64,000 bases of DNA from Acanthosepion lycidas (lineage: Eukaryota > Mollusca > Cephalopoda > Sepiida > Sepiidae). The translations under genes and the position numbers were made by a program. The notes under the pieces were generated by a model. It had not been told where the DNA came from, ran no database searches, and saw nothing but the letters and a program-made list of their open reading frames with translations. Shown here one piece after another: positions 50,789-58,135 of the stretch (position 1 is its first letter; the number at the start of each line of letters is the position of its first letter). Location of the stretch: NCBI GenBank assembly GCA_963932145.1, contig OZ010571.1:152434183-152498182 (forward strand), given 5' to 3'.

Positions 50789-51493
50789 TTCTGCTTTAGG
50801 TGATTGATCATCTTTGTATGGTGGATAAATTGGGAGAAGAAGGTCATGACCCACAATTGGTGGAAGATGCTCTACATTTGTTTGACAATGACATTCAAAA
50901 GGTTCAAATAATTTTCTTTCATTCATTTTGACTTTTCATTTCTTTTTTGTAATCACTGCCAGAATATTAAGAATTTTCAAAGCAATCTTTCTTATATTCT
51001 GATGAATTTATATGATAGATTGAAGCAACTCATAAAAGCTACTTTTTGTCTTTTTAGTTTCATTAATGTTTGTAAAAGCTGCTTGACAATAATTGTGAAA
51101 ACCTTTATAAAATACAATTTTGATATAAACAATGTGGACAGAGATGATGCAGAGTTGATTTCTGTCAGTTTCACACCTTAAGTGATCATTTAGACTACCT
51201 GTCACCATGCAGTGTTGATTCCGATGTTCACATTGTTTATATCTAAAAATACTCTATCTCTGATATTGAACACTCTTCTCTTTGGTAAATATAGCAAATT
51301 TTTTAACAATATAATTATAAAAAAGAATTTATGATGTTTAAGAGAATTTGTATTTCGTCTCTTACAGGCTGAATGTTACATTCATCTTCACCAACAATTT
51401 GTGGAACTTGGCTTCCAGAGATCGAAGATCCAAGAAGCCCTTGTGACCTCCAAGCTGGACAGTGACAAAGCCTTAGATCTATTGACCACTTAA
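18375..51493 (+). CDS. UBAP1: UBAP1 orthologue, ESCRT-I subunit (spliced, 7 coding exons)
   Basis: UBAP1 is a subunit of an ESCRT-I complex that sorts ubiquitinated membrane proteins into multivesicular bodies at endosomes. The inferred coding exons are 18375-18408, 28510-28583, 32893-32949, 41933-43219, 45254-45493, 50800-50901 and 51368-51493. They total 1920 bases and 639 residues, against about 500 in human UBAP1. The N-terminus carries a UMA region with GIPFKIGGKFKVP (human has VPFKTGDKFKTP) and then an Ile-x-Trp-Ala block in exon 4. Residues about 158-185 match a second conserved human block, with QFEREDDPFEHVE against DFECEEDPFDNLE. Residues about 530-638 form the overlapping UBA solenoid. 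The extra length lies in the central exon, rich in Pro, Ala and Tyr-x-Asn motifs. Identification rests on three collinear conserved blocks; exon 1 is the least certain part. Confidence 0.92.
18417..18457. repeat. (ATTTT)n tract next to exon 1 donor
   Basis: About eight copies of a TATTT-type pentamer begin nine bases after the exon 1 splice donor. The T-rich run could influence recognition of a weakly defined short exon. Confidence 0.85.
20182..20285. mobile_element. Candidate small TIR element of the AAAAGTTCTT family
   Basis: The left end GTGGTGCTAAAAAGTTCTTA and the reverse complement of the right end (GGGGTGCTGAACATTTCTGT) form imperfect inverted repeats about 104 bases apart. It resembles the elements at 12034 and 22819. 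No coding capacity. Confidence 0.5.
22195..22310 (-). mobile_element. tRNA-derived SINE fragment
   Basis: On the minus strand an A-box-like TAGCATAGTGGTTAAAGCA (22277-22295) is followed by a B-box-like GTTAGAATCTCGGC (22217-22230), spaced as in tRNA genes. The rest does not fold as an intact tRNA, so this is a retroposon head, not a tRNA gene. Confidence 0.55.
22819..22940. mobile_element. Candidate small TIR element of the AAAAGTTCTT family
   Basis: The left end TATGAGGGGATGCTAAAATT and the reverse complement of the right end (CATGAGGGACTGCTGAAAAG) are imperfect inverted repeats, with TA-containing flanks. Size about 122 bases; no coding capacity. Probably a mariner-type MITE. Confidence 0.55.
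24364..24419. repeat. (TA)n(TG)n compound microsatellite
   Basis: TA units interrupted once by TACA, continuing into about 11 TG units. Confidence 0.95.
24828..24975 (+). mobile_element. 5S-tRNA SINE family, tRNA part and body only
   Basis: An A box TAGTGTAATGGATAGTGG (24831-24848) and a B-box-like AGTTCACATTCC (24874-24885) are followed by the same body seen in the 59.5-60.1 kb copies, including CTCTTCTCCC and AGATATGGGT. The 5S-derived head is absent, so this is 5'-truncated or belongs to a simpler ancestral form. Confidence 0.7.
25256..25300. repeat. (CA)n microsatellite
   Basis: About 22 uninterrupted CA units. Confidence 0.97.
25650..27600 (-). pseudogene. Ty3/Gypsy pol remnant 1 (RT end, RNase H, integrase)
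   Basis: Read on the minus strand with many frameshifts, the order is that of a Gypsy pol. A thumb-like segment near 27420-27320 (SNIYSYYRRWI) leads to an RNase H block near 27240-27120 with NVPVLSIEDKCLFIKTNTSD. Next come KHFQVIT and YKLVSF near 27080, then integrase-like SLEEIKRITATCES near 26800 and FIHSD near 26540. The part below about 26400 is too decayed to name. The element is dead and lies antisense to UBAP1. Its boundaries are approximate and no LTRs were found. Confidence 0.65.
28510..28583 (+). CDS. UBAP1: UBAP1 coding exon 2 (UMA region)
   Basis: The exon completes Gly12 and encodes LASANSALDGIPFKIGGKFK through VPNK to residue 36. It carries the core of the UMA region, the part of UBAP1-type subunits that docks into the ESCRT-I heterotetramer. 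The acceptor is TTTTATAG and the donor is GTAAGG at 28584. The exon leaves phase 0. Confidence 0.93.
29235..29400 (+). mobile_element. 5S-tRNA SINE family, tRNA part and body only
   Basis: A box TGGTGTGATGGATAGTGG (29244-29261) and B box GAGTTCAAATTCC (29286-29298) match the tRNA part of the composite SINEs at 59.5-60.1 kb. The start of the body (TCATTAGATT, ATCTCTTCTTCCCC) also matches. No 5S head is seen. Confidence 0.72.
29549..31910 (-). pseudogene. Ty3/Gypsy polyprotein remnant 2
   Basis: Minus-strand pieces lie in polyprotein order. A protease block (31790-31680) has VAVNGRKFSSLLDTCCTNSY, where the catalytic Asp-Thr-Gly reads Asp-Thr-Cys. An RNase H start (30880-30745) has LKKELEKATLQFVDENLTFE. 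An integrase core (30389-30144) has GRLIKERKLMEQLSIDFKG and LYLLMIVDKY. An integrase C-terminus (about 29720-29600) has FVRKNKNHQFMDQVELLDSK. The reverse transcriptase between protease and RNase H is only faintly visible. Stops and frameshifts show it is dead. A (TA)n tract and the block at 31815-32150 interrupt its 5' side. It is antisense to UBAP1. Confidence 0.78.
31791..31814. repeat. (TA)n tract, left border of the enclosed block
   Basis: About 12 TA units. Together with 32151-32202 it brackets a non-repetitive 336-base block. Confidence 0.93.
31815..32150. mobile_element. Unidentified 336-base block inserted in a (TA)n tract
   Basis: The block is richer in G and C than its surroundings and is bounded on both sides by TA microsatellites, as if it had inserted into one. 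A 117-residue minus-strand frame crosses it (TTEFVTERRY-like composition, no known domain). A weak A-box-like TAGCTCAGGGAGGCAC lies on the minus strand near 32095. It could be a SINE-like or (TA)n-targeting element; the family is not recognised. Confidence 0.4.
32151..32222. repeat. (TA)n(GT)n compound microsatellite
   Basis: About 26 TA units followed by about nine GT units. Confidence 0.95.
32893..32949 (+). CDS. UBAP1: UBAP1 coding exon 3
   Basis: Nineteen codons, VSIPKELLARRKCSALDDE (residues 37-55), phase 0 at both ends. It corresponds to the linker after the PFKxGxKF motif of the UMA region, where human UBAP1 has a Leu-Pro-rich stretch. The acceptor is CACAG and the donor is GTAAGT. 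Skipping it would keep the frame. Confidence 0.9.
33297..33348. repeat. (AC)n followed by short AT tract
   Basis: About 14 AC units, then mixed TATC and TA units. Confidence 0.9.
34783..34833. repeat. (AT)n microsatellite
   Basis: About 22 AT units after a short CA lead-in. Confidence 0.95.
35495..37150 (-). pseudogene. Gypsy 3: RNase H and integrase, 551-residue open frame
   Basis: The frame is uninterrupted. RNase H covers about residues 11-140 with all four acidic residues (D17, E53, D77, D136). The integrase zinc-binding region has H175 and H180 but only one of two Cys (C212). The integrase core has D239, D293 and E329, with the D-35-E spacing typical of retroviral-type integrases. A basic C-terminal tail ends with a Cys-rich stretch. 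The open frame and complete catalytic sets suggest recent decay, but the upstream pol frames are broken, so it is called a pseudogene. Independent expression is not supported. Confidence 0.8.
37384..38157 (-). pseudogene. Gypsy 3: reverse transcriptase
   Basis: A 257-residue frame carries retroelement reverse transcriptase motifs in order: KGLIPFMAILQENKQKVRPV with MDYRELNEY, the palm segment NLCRAYLQVHIDKS (the first catalytic Asp position reads Cys-Arg in place of Asp-Leu or Asp-Tyr), CLTRLGCGLNVAP, and the catalytic box. That box reads SYIDVFVNE, so one Asp of the expected YIDD pair is missing, as if three bases were deleted. The enzyme would be inactive. It continues in another frame toward 37150 (LTRRIVFSLCGKLTGHFPI). 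Confidence 0.82.
38100..38700 (-). pseudogene. Gypsy 3: zinc knuckle and aspartic protease
   Basis: Near 38650 a gag-type knuckle begins as RCYKCDGVVNHPK, with the end of its CCHC pattern lost. The frame 38572-38348 holds ALVDTGCT, an intact aspartic protease catalytic triplet. A second frame (38315-38100) continues with VDGDLFGFDFLLRLDAIKQL, matching the retropepsin C-terminal half. At least two frame changes separate the pieces, so no continuous product is made. Confidence 0.75.
38835..38880. repeat. (ATT)n imperfect microsatellite
   Basis: About 14 ATT-type triplets with two interruptions. Confidence 0.85.
40106..40148. repeat. (AT)n microsatellite within a broad TATG-rich region
   Basis: About 21 AT units. 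The surrounding 40180-40650 is rich in TATG, TGTG and TATA words and has no other recognised content. Confidence 0.93.
41308..41352. repeat. (TA)n microsatellite
   Basis: TA units with one TTTA interruption. Confidence 0.92.
41898..41932 (+). promoter_or_regulatory. Extreme polypyrimidine tract at exon 4 acceptor
   Basis: A run of about 27 uninterrupted T, followed by CCCCTCAG, precedes exon 4 directly. Such a homopolymer is length-unstable, and in other genes T-tract length changes exon inclusion. Here it guards the largest exon. Confidence 0.6.
41933..43219 (+). CDS. UBAP1: UBAP1 coding exon 4 (large central exon)
   Basis: The exon has 429 codons, residues 56-484, phase 0 at both ends. 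It opens with YFFNTEEGVIHWAKAQQRMK, matching the end of the human UMA region (YDFSLEKKTIEWAEE). Poly-Ala covers residues 86-93. The conserved acidic block QFEREDDPFEHVE lies at about 162-174. A Pro-rich stretch with PPPLPPPPLPPPP spans 212-232 and a second poly-Ala 234-244. The exon has seven Tyr after residue 56, and six sit in Tyr-x-Asn motifs (119, 203, 302, 329, 401, 414). PPAIPPRTD near 442 fits an SH3 ligand pattern. The exon ends at PMPRKQ, with donor GTGAGT. Most of it is predicted to be disordered and has no human counterpart I recall. Confidence 0.93.
43220..45253 (+). other. UBAP1: UBAP1 intron 4 (2.0 kb)
   Basis: Bounded by GTGAGT and TTTGCAG, phase 0. Apart from one SINE (43397-43775) it shows no recognisable feature. 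Confidence 0.85.
43397..43775 (+). mobile_element. tRNA-derived SINE (distinct family)
   Basis: An A-box-like TACTTAAGTGGTTAAA (43401-43416) and B-box-like GGTTCTAATCTC (43444-43455) lie about 28 bases apart, as in tRNA. A unique body of roughly 300 bases follows. The tRNA part would not make an intact cloverleaf. The 3' boundary is uncertain. Confidence 0.6.
45254..45493 (+). CDS. UBAP1: UBAP1 coding exon 5 (start of UBA solenoid)
   Basis: Eighty codons, residues 485-564, phase 0 at both ends. It opens with SWSRHPPVPPIRSRH, whose PVPPIR fits a Pro-x-x-Pro-x-Arg SH3 ligand pattern. A Ser/Asp-rich linker follows. From about residue 531 the first UBA-like helices appear: SQEAQNFVQQYLSMGFPRAR and VARAVEKLGLDDKE, with the Met-Gly-Phe turn typical of UBA domains. 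The acceptor is TTTGCAG and the donor is GTAAGA. Confidence 0.93.
45744..45785. repeat. (TA)n microsatellite
   Basis: About 21 TA units. A short (CA)n tract lies upstream at 45592-45610. Confidence 0.95.
46079..46760 (-). pseudogene. Penelope-like element, GIY-YIG endonuclease remnant
   Basis: The minus-strand frame from 46429 reads SRCQVCKHIITDSNFIPSGT, then SSNLIYLLFCHKCRKGNYVE and ETG. This matches the Cys-rich linker and GIY-YIG nuclease start of Penelope-like retroelements, in which the usual IYL and YVGETG motifs are spaced the same way. The Gly of YVGET reads Glu, which damages the motif. Upstream (46430-46700) further family-like blocks such as RISLVFDFKYNNHKL appear with stops. A T run at 46140-46165 interrupts the 3' side. 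Dead and antisense to UBAP1. Confidence 0.68.
47279..47620 (+). mobile_element. tRNA-headed SINE with Penelope/LINE-like tail
   Basis: An A-box-like TGACGCAGTGGATAAAGG (47288-47305) and B-box-like GAGTTCAATACC (47342-47353) start the element. The 3' part contains CCTGAAGAAGGCTGAGG and GGCCGAAATGTTG, words common in SINE/LINE tails of molluscs and other invertebrates. The last 96 bases recur at 13475-13577. Confidence 0.68.
48125..49290 (+). pseudogene. RTE-like LINE remnant (endonuclease to RT), heavily decayed
   Basis: With many stops and frame changes, the + strand reads family-like blocks in order. MKISIYNV near 48195 resembles the start of an APE-type endonuclease. HSVYYKRKEKKQFNGIGYLA follows near 48345, then GFYDI-like sequence near 48545. 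PKLFSTCLESVIWKRW near 49030 resembles the reverse transcriptase region of RTE elements. The catalytic box is not recoverable. The assignment rests on collinear weak similarity. Confidence 0.5.
49545..49645. mobile_element. Palindromic mariner-type MITE, copy 2
   Basis: A 101-base element with TA on both sides (49543-49544, 49646-49647). The arms are near-perfect inverted repeats with GACGTTAAAAAATACGTC at the centre, so the RNA would form one hairpin of about 50 base pairs. It is nearly identical to 3987-4089, differing mainly at the centre, which points to recent activity. It lies inside UBAP1 intron 5, so it is transcribed with the gene. Confidence 0.88.
50128..50237. repeat. Three-unit tandem repeat, unit about 37 bases
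   Basis: Three copies of a unit that begins TATTGGAGAC and ends CCATAAAAACAT. The middle copy is a few bases shorter. Non-coding, inside intron 5. Confidence 0.88.
50753..50799 (+). promoter_or_regulatory. Long T run upstream of exon 6 acceptor
   Basis: About 32 uninterrupted T (50753-50784) precede AACCTTCTGCTTTAG. This is the second of the six introns with a homopolymeric polypyrimidine tract. Confidence 0.55.
50800..50901 (+). CDS. UBAP1: UBAP1 coding exon 6 (middle of UBA solenoid)
   Basis: Thirty-four codons, residues 565-598: VIDHLCMVDKLGEEGHDPQL followed by VEDALHLFDNDIQK. It aligns with the human segment around [20 protein letters not shown]. Phase 0 at both ends. The donor is GTTCAA at 50902, a poor match after the invariant GT. 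However, the junction reproduces the exact spacing of the human protein between this exon and the next, which supports it. Confidence 0.9.
50902..51367 (+). other. UBAP1: UBAP1 intron 6 (466 bases)
   Basis: The smallest intron, bounded by a non-consensus donor GTTCAA and the acceptor CTCTTACAG. If it were retained, translation would add ten residues and stop near 50932. Confidence 0.85.
51368..51493 (+). CDS. UBAP1: UBAP1 coding exon 7 (last UBA, stop)
   Basis: Residues 599-639 then TAA. It encodes AECYIHLHQQFVELGFQRSK and continues through KIQEALVTSKLDSDKALDLL. The block FVELGFQRSKIQEAL matches the human FKEMGFELKDIKEVL, the last UBA unit of the SOUBA solenoid. The protein ends LLTT, nearly at the same point as human UBAP1. 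Confidence 0.94.
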   Translation, partial: AECYIHLHQQFVELGFQRSKIQEALVTSKLDSDKALDLLTT

Positions 51494-54400
51494 TCTGCAT
51501 AGACACACTGAAGCATCTTCACCTCTCTCTCTGTTACACACACACACATACATACACACACATATACACACCTATTGCAGAAATCCTCTAACAATAACAC
51601 ACAATTTAATCCATGTGTAAAATGCATCCATATATTGTAATATACTTCTGTTCAACTGTATCTGCCACTGAACCATTAATCAACGTTCTCTATGTTAATG
51701 TTTTTTTTTTTTTTTTTTTGGTGCAGATTTTTTGACATGCCCAAAGGAAATTAAAAAGGAAAACCTATCTGTAAAACATTTTATCTGGATTATTTTGATT
51801 GTTAGCCATTGTTGCTTTTGTCCTGAGCCTAACCCTCTGTCTGCATGTGGATGTGTGTGTGCCTGAATTCTCTCATCTACCTGTGTGTCTGTATTTTGTA
51901 ATTTGAATCATCTCTATACATACCTGTCTTTCTTGGTTCATGTATGTTTGTGTCTAAATATGTGTTGTCTGCCTGTGTGTGATTGTCTTACTCTTTTTGT
52001 GTATGTATGCATGTGCATGTGTTTAGAGGGTGGCTTAGGGGTTGCTGGGATACCTCCCATGGAGGAGAAACTTTTAGTTAAGGAATTCAACTGCCCTGCT
52101 ACCTGCACTGCCCCATGAGACATGACCCACCCCTTCTCTCTCTCCCTCCTTCCCTCCCTCAGCATATCTTACAATGAAGTGCTTTCTTTTTAGTTTCTCA
52201 AATAATAAAACAAACACCAGCCAAATGATTTAACAAATTAACAAGCTAGTCCAACATTGATGAAATCTGGAATTATAATAAATTTGGTGGCATTTTTAGT
52301 TCACATCTGGTCACTTAAAGCCTTCTGTATCCAGAAAAAAACGATTTTTTACTAAAAAGCAAAAAACAAAGTTACCTCCCCTTTCCTCTGTTTGTATTTT
52401 TCATTTTTTACTTAACGTTTTTTGTTTAATTTTTATCAACTTCATGCTTTCTTTTGTTTTTGTTGTTTTTTCATTTTTTTTTCTTTTTTCTTTTCATTTT
52501 CAAATTCAGCATTTTTGGTGCTGATTTGTTTCATTGTTGAAATCTTATACCTCAGTTCTAGTCTCTGTATTTCTCTTTGCTGAGGGGCAGTCCAGCCTTT
52601 CTGTGTTAAATCTATTGGCTGTTCATCTTTCTTACTGTTGAAGTGTACAATGCTAGGACTTCTAATTCTGTATGAGTTAACACTACATGTCAAATGAGGA
52701 TGATTTATTTGTAAACAATGGTCATACATTTATCAGTAGATGACCTAGCTTTAATTTGGGGCAGTTATTTTTCTATAATTCATAATGGCTGGCAACCTGT
52801 TATGCGTATTAATGTATTTTTACTGATGACCGGATTCTTCATTCTCTTCAATTTGGTCAGAGCAAAGATGTCCTCATTTTCACTTTGTTTCTCATGATGA
52901 ACTCAGCTGCAGTTCTTCAAAATTCTTCATTCTAGGAATGTCCTTTGACACCTGCATTCAGGATTGTTAATGCAAATGTGATGATGATTTTGCCAATTTT
53001 GATTTGGAAAAAGTATATGTATACACTCTCTTACACACACACAGACACACACACACACACACATTGATTGATTGAGTAGAGGTTTTCAAAATGGGTGTTT
53101 CTGAATAAATCTCTCTTTGAGACACAGACTGCAGAATATTCAACTGGAAGCCGTTTTTCCTTTTGTAGCTCACGCTTTTATTTCTCTAACTGCCATCATA
53201 ATGATTACTCTGCTTGACAAACAGAATGACAAACTATTTTGAAAAATTCTTTTAATATTTTGAATTCCTTTTCACAATGGACCAAAAAGATAGGCTTTTC
53301 CTTGGCAGAGGTCAACTCATCAGAAGGCAGAAAAATGAAATTCTATTTTCTTTTGCTTCTCAGCCTTCATAATCTCGACAGGATTTCTTTCATGGTCAAT
53401 GAATTTATTAATATAATTCTACAGCCATAAAAAAAATAATGGGGGAGAACCCTTTTGAAAATTCACTAAATGTATTTTCCCATGAGTAGCAATGAGAGTT
53501 TCTGGCTGATTTTTTAGTGATCCAATTATATTTTTGTGATATTTGATAACTGAGTGTACAATATGGCTGCTGTTAACCAGGTAGTCAAGCAAAAAGAAAG
53601 TGTCTCAGTTTTTTAACTGATGACAATCTTTTTACATCTTCAGCATACAAGAGACAAGTATCTAAGATCTCTCGATATTCATTTTGTAATACAAAACAGA
53701 AAGTTGATAGTGTGAGATCAGAAAGAGAGAGACCATCTTAAAATTCTTCAATGCATAATGTAGATAAAAATTAAAAGAAAGTGCAGGGGTCGATTATTGA
53801 GTGGATTGTATTTTCAATTTGATAAAGAAGTGGTGGCAGCAGTTGAAGCAATTGTTCACACAACTTGTTACATGATAAATACATAAGAACACAAAAATGG
53901 AAAGAAAAAAAAAGAAAGATATATGCCTAACTATATTGCAATATGTTTTCTTTTCAACTACAAATATCAACTTTAGCATATTTCCTTAATGTAACTGCTT
54001 TATTGCTTATTGACGTTATTCAAAAACATGTACGAAGCATCTGTCTGCTGTGGTCAACAAACTTTTGCTTTGGCTACCATTAATTTTTACAGCATCACCA
54101 ATTGATTACTGATTGAAAATCAGATGTATTCCATAACACTGGTGCATGTTGTTTTATGTGTGGCTTGTAAGCATAATGAGCAGTTTACCATTATCTTTTT
54201 TTTTTATTTTTTTTCTCGAGCCATATTCGTTAATAGACTTGGATTCAAGTCTGAGTTTTTCACCTGCCAATCTGTTTGTATTTTTTGTGTACTTTTGACA
54301 AAAATATACTAAACACTTGTTTGGTCTCAAGTTTCTTATCTGGTGAAAACTATTGATGGCTACATTTTGGAAATGACAGATTCAAGATTGAGTGAAGAAA

Positions 54401-55925
54401 TGGTCATCTCAACACTGACGGTCTTTCAAAACCTCTGCCCACCATATCACGTACGTTTGTGTACTTGAACTATCTGCAATAGCCAAGAGGTGTTCCCAGG
54501 TATTTTATTTCTGCAGCAGTAAAAACTGACTGATCATCTGACTCCAAATTCCAACATTATGTATATTTGACTCACTTTTCATTTGAAGGTTGCATTCTAT
54601 AAAATATATGATGCACTCAACTGTCATAACTACTACTGTCTCTTTCTTATTCCTCCTATGTCTTTCCTTCTGCCTTTCCCTCTCACTTTCCTAGTTCCTC
54701 TTTTATCTTTCTTTCTCTCTGGCTTTTCTTCTATGTTTTCTCTTTTTATGTGTCCTTTGCTTATCTTTCTTATCTTTGATGTTGCTCTTTTATTAAGTTG
54801 CTTACTTGATACACTCCCATGCTTCTATTATTAACGGACTACTTCTTATTTTTAAATGTATTATTATTGGTAGTAGTAGTAGTCATAGTATTATTTTCAC
54901 CTACCTCCCCTCTCTCTCTCTCCCCCTCCCCTGGTTTCTATTTGTTTGACTCAATCAACAGGTGTTACCTTTTCTGTTTGGTCAGCATCTTTTCAGAGGC
55001 TCTAATATTGTTTCTTACCTGTACAGTCTAGTTAGAGATTTCAATTTCCAGAACTCAACATTTTTTTTTTTTTTGTCATTTTGGCTGTGCCACGCTTCCA
55101 TCTCCAAAGATTATTCTTCTATTTCGTTAAATCTCTTGGGTTTTATTTTTTCAAGACCTTGTCTTTGATATGCCTTGACAGGTTAGTGCGTATAATATCA
55201 GAGCCTTGGAAGAGATGATACAGACGAATGAAAAGCTATTTTATCATTTAATGATAGACTCACAGGACAGTTAATACTTACACACATGCACAGATGCATT
55301 TTATATGCTAGCACGTGTATAAGTACACATAAAAGCTGGGTGTCTGTAATTGTACATAGCTTGTGTGACGCTTTCTTCAATGGCCACTTTGTCCCTTGAT
55401 GCTATTTCCCCCTCTACAGAAGAGTTCAACTCGTAGCTGGGAGCTGATTCCATTTGGAGTGATTTTGGTGGGTTTGGCTCTTGAGTGTTGGGGTGGGGAC
55501 AGAGTGTAACGTTTGCGATTGGATGGTGAATGCGAAAATAAGCATAAAAGAATTCTGTAATTGCAGGCGCTAAAGTGCGCGAGTGTGTCTGTGTGAATGT
55601 GCATGTGTGTTCTTCTATTGATAAAGACTTTACCCCCATCAGAAATATGGGTTGGCTAATGGTATTGACTGCCACAGCCAGTACGTCTTACTGCACGCAA
55701 ATGTTGTTGGCAAATGTAGTCATTCTGAAAACAAACAAAAACGCCCCAAAAGAAATCCTATAAAGCCTAGACTTGTTTATATTGTTACTAACACTCACAT
55801 GCAGTCCATGCGAAACAACTCTCACACATCTACCATGGACATACATTCACACAATTACACACTCCTTTACAGGTACAGGCATGTAAATAAATAAAGATGT
55901 TTTCTTAAATCTTCTTGTCTTTTAT
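51494..55925 (+). other. UBAP1: Probable long 3' UTR and nearby DNA
   Basis: No splice acceptor or coding similarity follows the stop codon. The first AATAAA is at 52204, another at 53104, and a doubled one at 55886-55895 followed by a T/G-rich stretch. The last fits a distal polyadenylation site and would give a 3' UTR of about 4.4 kb. It includes CA repeats (51535-51571), a GT/CA-rich stretch (53033-53064) and a pyrimidine-rich stretch (54630-54800). Transcript data are needed to place the true end. Confidence 0.4.
54630..54800 (+). repeat. Pyrimidine-rich low-complexity tract
   Basis: About 170 bases dominated by C and T (TCTTTC, CCTTCT, CTCTC words). The apparent open frames through it are low-complexity artefacts. 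Confidence 0.75.
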
Positions 55926-55930
55926 GATAA
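55886..55930 (+). terminator. Candidate distal polyadenylation signal
   Basis: AATAAATAAA at 55886-55895 is followed by GATGTTTTC and CTTGTCTTTT, a plausible downstream element. Proximal alternatives are the AATAAA motifs at 52204 and 53104. Confidence 0.35.
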
Positions 55931-57347
55931 TTTACTACAAAATTCTTTTTTCTTTTTCTTACAGAGTTATGTCCCTTCGTCTCTTTTTCTTGATACATAT
56001 CTCATCTTATTTATCAACAGGTATGGAATGAAACCAAACTCTCCACAATGACCAGATTGCCTTATTATTATTTGGGGATCGTTGATTTTTTTTTTTTTTT
56101 CTTTTTTTAAGTTACTCAAATCTCACTTTGAATACTTTCAGAATCATTAAGCTTAAATTCAACTTTTTTAAATAATTTTGATAATATTGAAATATATACA
56201 AGGATTTTACTGATTTTCATTAAACTTTTTAAGCGTTCATTTTAATTTTTTCCCCCCATTTTTAGAAAACGTATCTCTTACTATTTTTTTTATTTAAAAG
56301 TAGCACTATTTATATCTTAATGGTGAAAAGCTTGAAGAATTGAGTAAGATTTTGTATGTCAAAATGTCTTTTGAAAACATTTGTTTTTAATCTGATTATT
56401 GCTTGAGTTTCTTTGTTGTTTACAAAGAAGCAAGCAACTTAAAAGTTTAGGAAATCTACCAAAGAATTAACATCTTTTCATTTCTGTCTTGTTTACAACT
56501 TGAATTCTCTTGATACTCAACATTGTTGGCCGAAGTAACCAAGATGTAAAAGTAACATTTTAAAATAATATCAATAATTTATTTTCATTTTTGGACAATT
56601 CTACACAAATAAACAATACATTTATATATGTTGAATTGATTTTGCTTTCTTTCATATTAAGTTGTTTATTTTCTGAAATGGAAAGATTTCCCCCAAGCAG
56701 GCAAATATTTGAAAAAATAAATTAAAAATAGATTTTATTTATTCCAATGGAATTTTGTTTCCCAATGGTTTTGCTGATATTTAAAGTCTGTAAATTGCTT
56801 AAATATTTTTGGTTGCTTAAAAACAAAATATAAAATTAATTTTCTTAGCAGAAATAGTTGTCTGAATACTTCAAGAAATTATTTTTAAATAAATGGATCT
56901 AAAAATTACTTATTTTTTAATTATAAGTTTTTTTTTTACATTTATCTTGAGGGATAGTAAGATTTAGAATAATATCCAAACAAAACAGGAGGTAAGTAGA
57001 CAAAGTGGCAAAGCTATTCAGACTACACAATTCTCCTCCCTGCTTAGAGTTGTTGTCCTCTAGGGTGAAATGAGAGACAAACTTATGCATCAGATAATAT
57101 GAAAAACATCAATTTTCTAGTTGCAATCTCTGAAAAGGATCTTTAACTTTTTCCCATATTCCAACATGTTCTTTTTTTTTTTTTTCACAGGACTTTGAAT
57201 CTTGTTTCAGTCTGAGGGAGGCTAACTATGAGAGACAAATTATGTAGCTGACTAGTTTTTCTACTTTATCTTATCTCCTCAACATTTATCTTGTAATTAT
57301 ACAAGATTTATAACAATCTTTATTTCATGGTATGAAATGACTATATG

Positions 57348-57386
<39 letters not shown>

Positions 57387-58100
57387 TGGACTCATTTTCA
57401 ACATATGATGATCAAGCAGCACAGTTCTTAGAACTAACAGCCAAACTAGCCACACACATCATTTGGCTATAATAGTGAATTATATACACACACAACTGTA
57501 AATTTTAATGTACACTGTCATCTTTTACTCGGTAAGTGTCAATGATTGCACAATAAAATTATTAACCAACTGATGATGGTAATTTCACAAGACATAAGAT
57601 GAATTTCAGCTTAGAATATCTTGTTACTAGAAATATTTACTATAAATTATTTAGTGGTTTAAGATTTTAATATACAACTTGGAATTAGTAATCATATTGT
57701 AAGTAAATATAAATAATAGGATAATTATTGAAATTGACTTTGTTTTGTTTTTCATTTCTGCTATAAAGGTTGACATGAATGAAAGGTATGTCAAAAAAGA
57801 AACAAAATATTGTAAAGATATTGAATGATGGCAACAATATTAGAAATTTCAAAAGAGAAGAGGCTGAATAGAGATCACAAAATAATGAAAAAGAAATTAA
57901 AAATAATGATAAAAAGGAAAAAAATTGACTTGAAAAAATATCACAAAATGATCTGATAAAAAAGTTTATTAGAAAATGGATTGACCAGCAAGAAACTTAA
58001 AAGATGGAGAAATATTTTGTAATGAAATTCTAGGTTCTTTTAAAGCAGATATTTATTACAAGATAAATGCAAGAATTATTCTAACCTCTTGGACAAGGCA

Positions 58101-58135
<35 letters not shown>

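Larger units (their letters stand above)
45494..50799 (+). other. UBAP1: UBAP1 intron 5 (5.3 kb)
   Basis: Bounded by GTAAGA and a T-rich CTGCTTTAG, phase 0. It holds CA and TA tracts, a Penelope-like remnant, a SINE, an RTE-like LINE remnant, a palindromic MITE and a small tandem repeat. Elsewhere nothing is recognised. Confidence 0.85.

Noticed and set aside
54583-55168. Several hydrophobic open frames (apparent membrane proteins)
   Set aside because: They are translations of a C/T-rich low-complexity tract, which gives Leu, Phe and Ser runs in any frame.
57170-57245. A possible further exon after a T-rich CACAG acceptor
   Set aside because: The frame reaches a stop within a few codons or has no protein similarity, and UBAP1 already ends at 51493.
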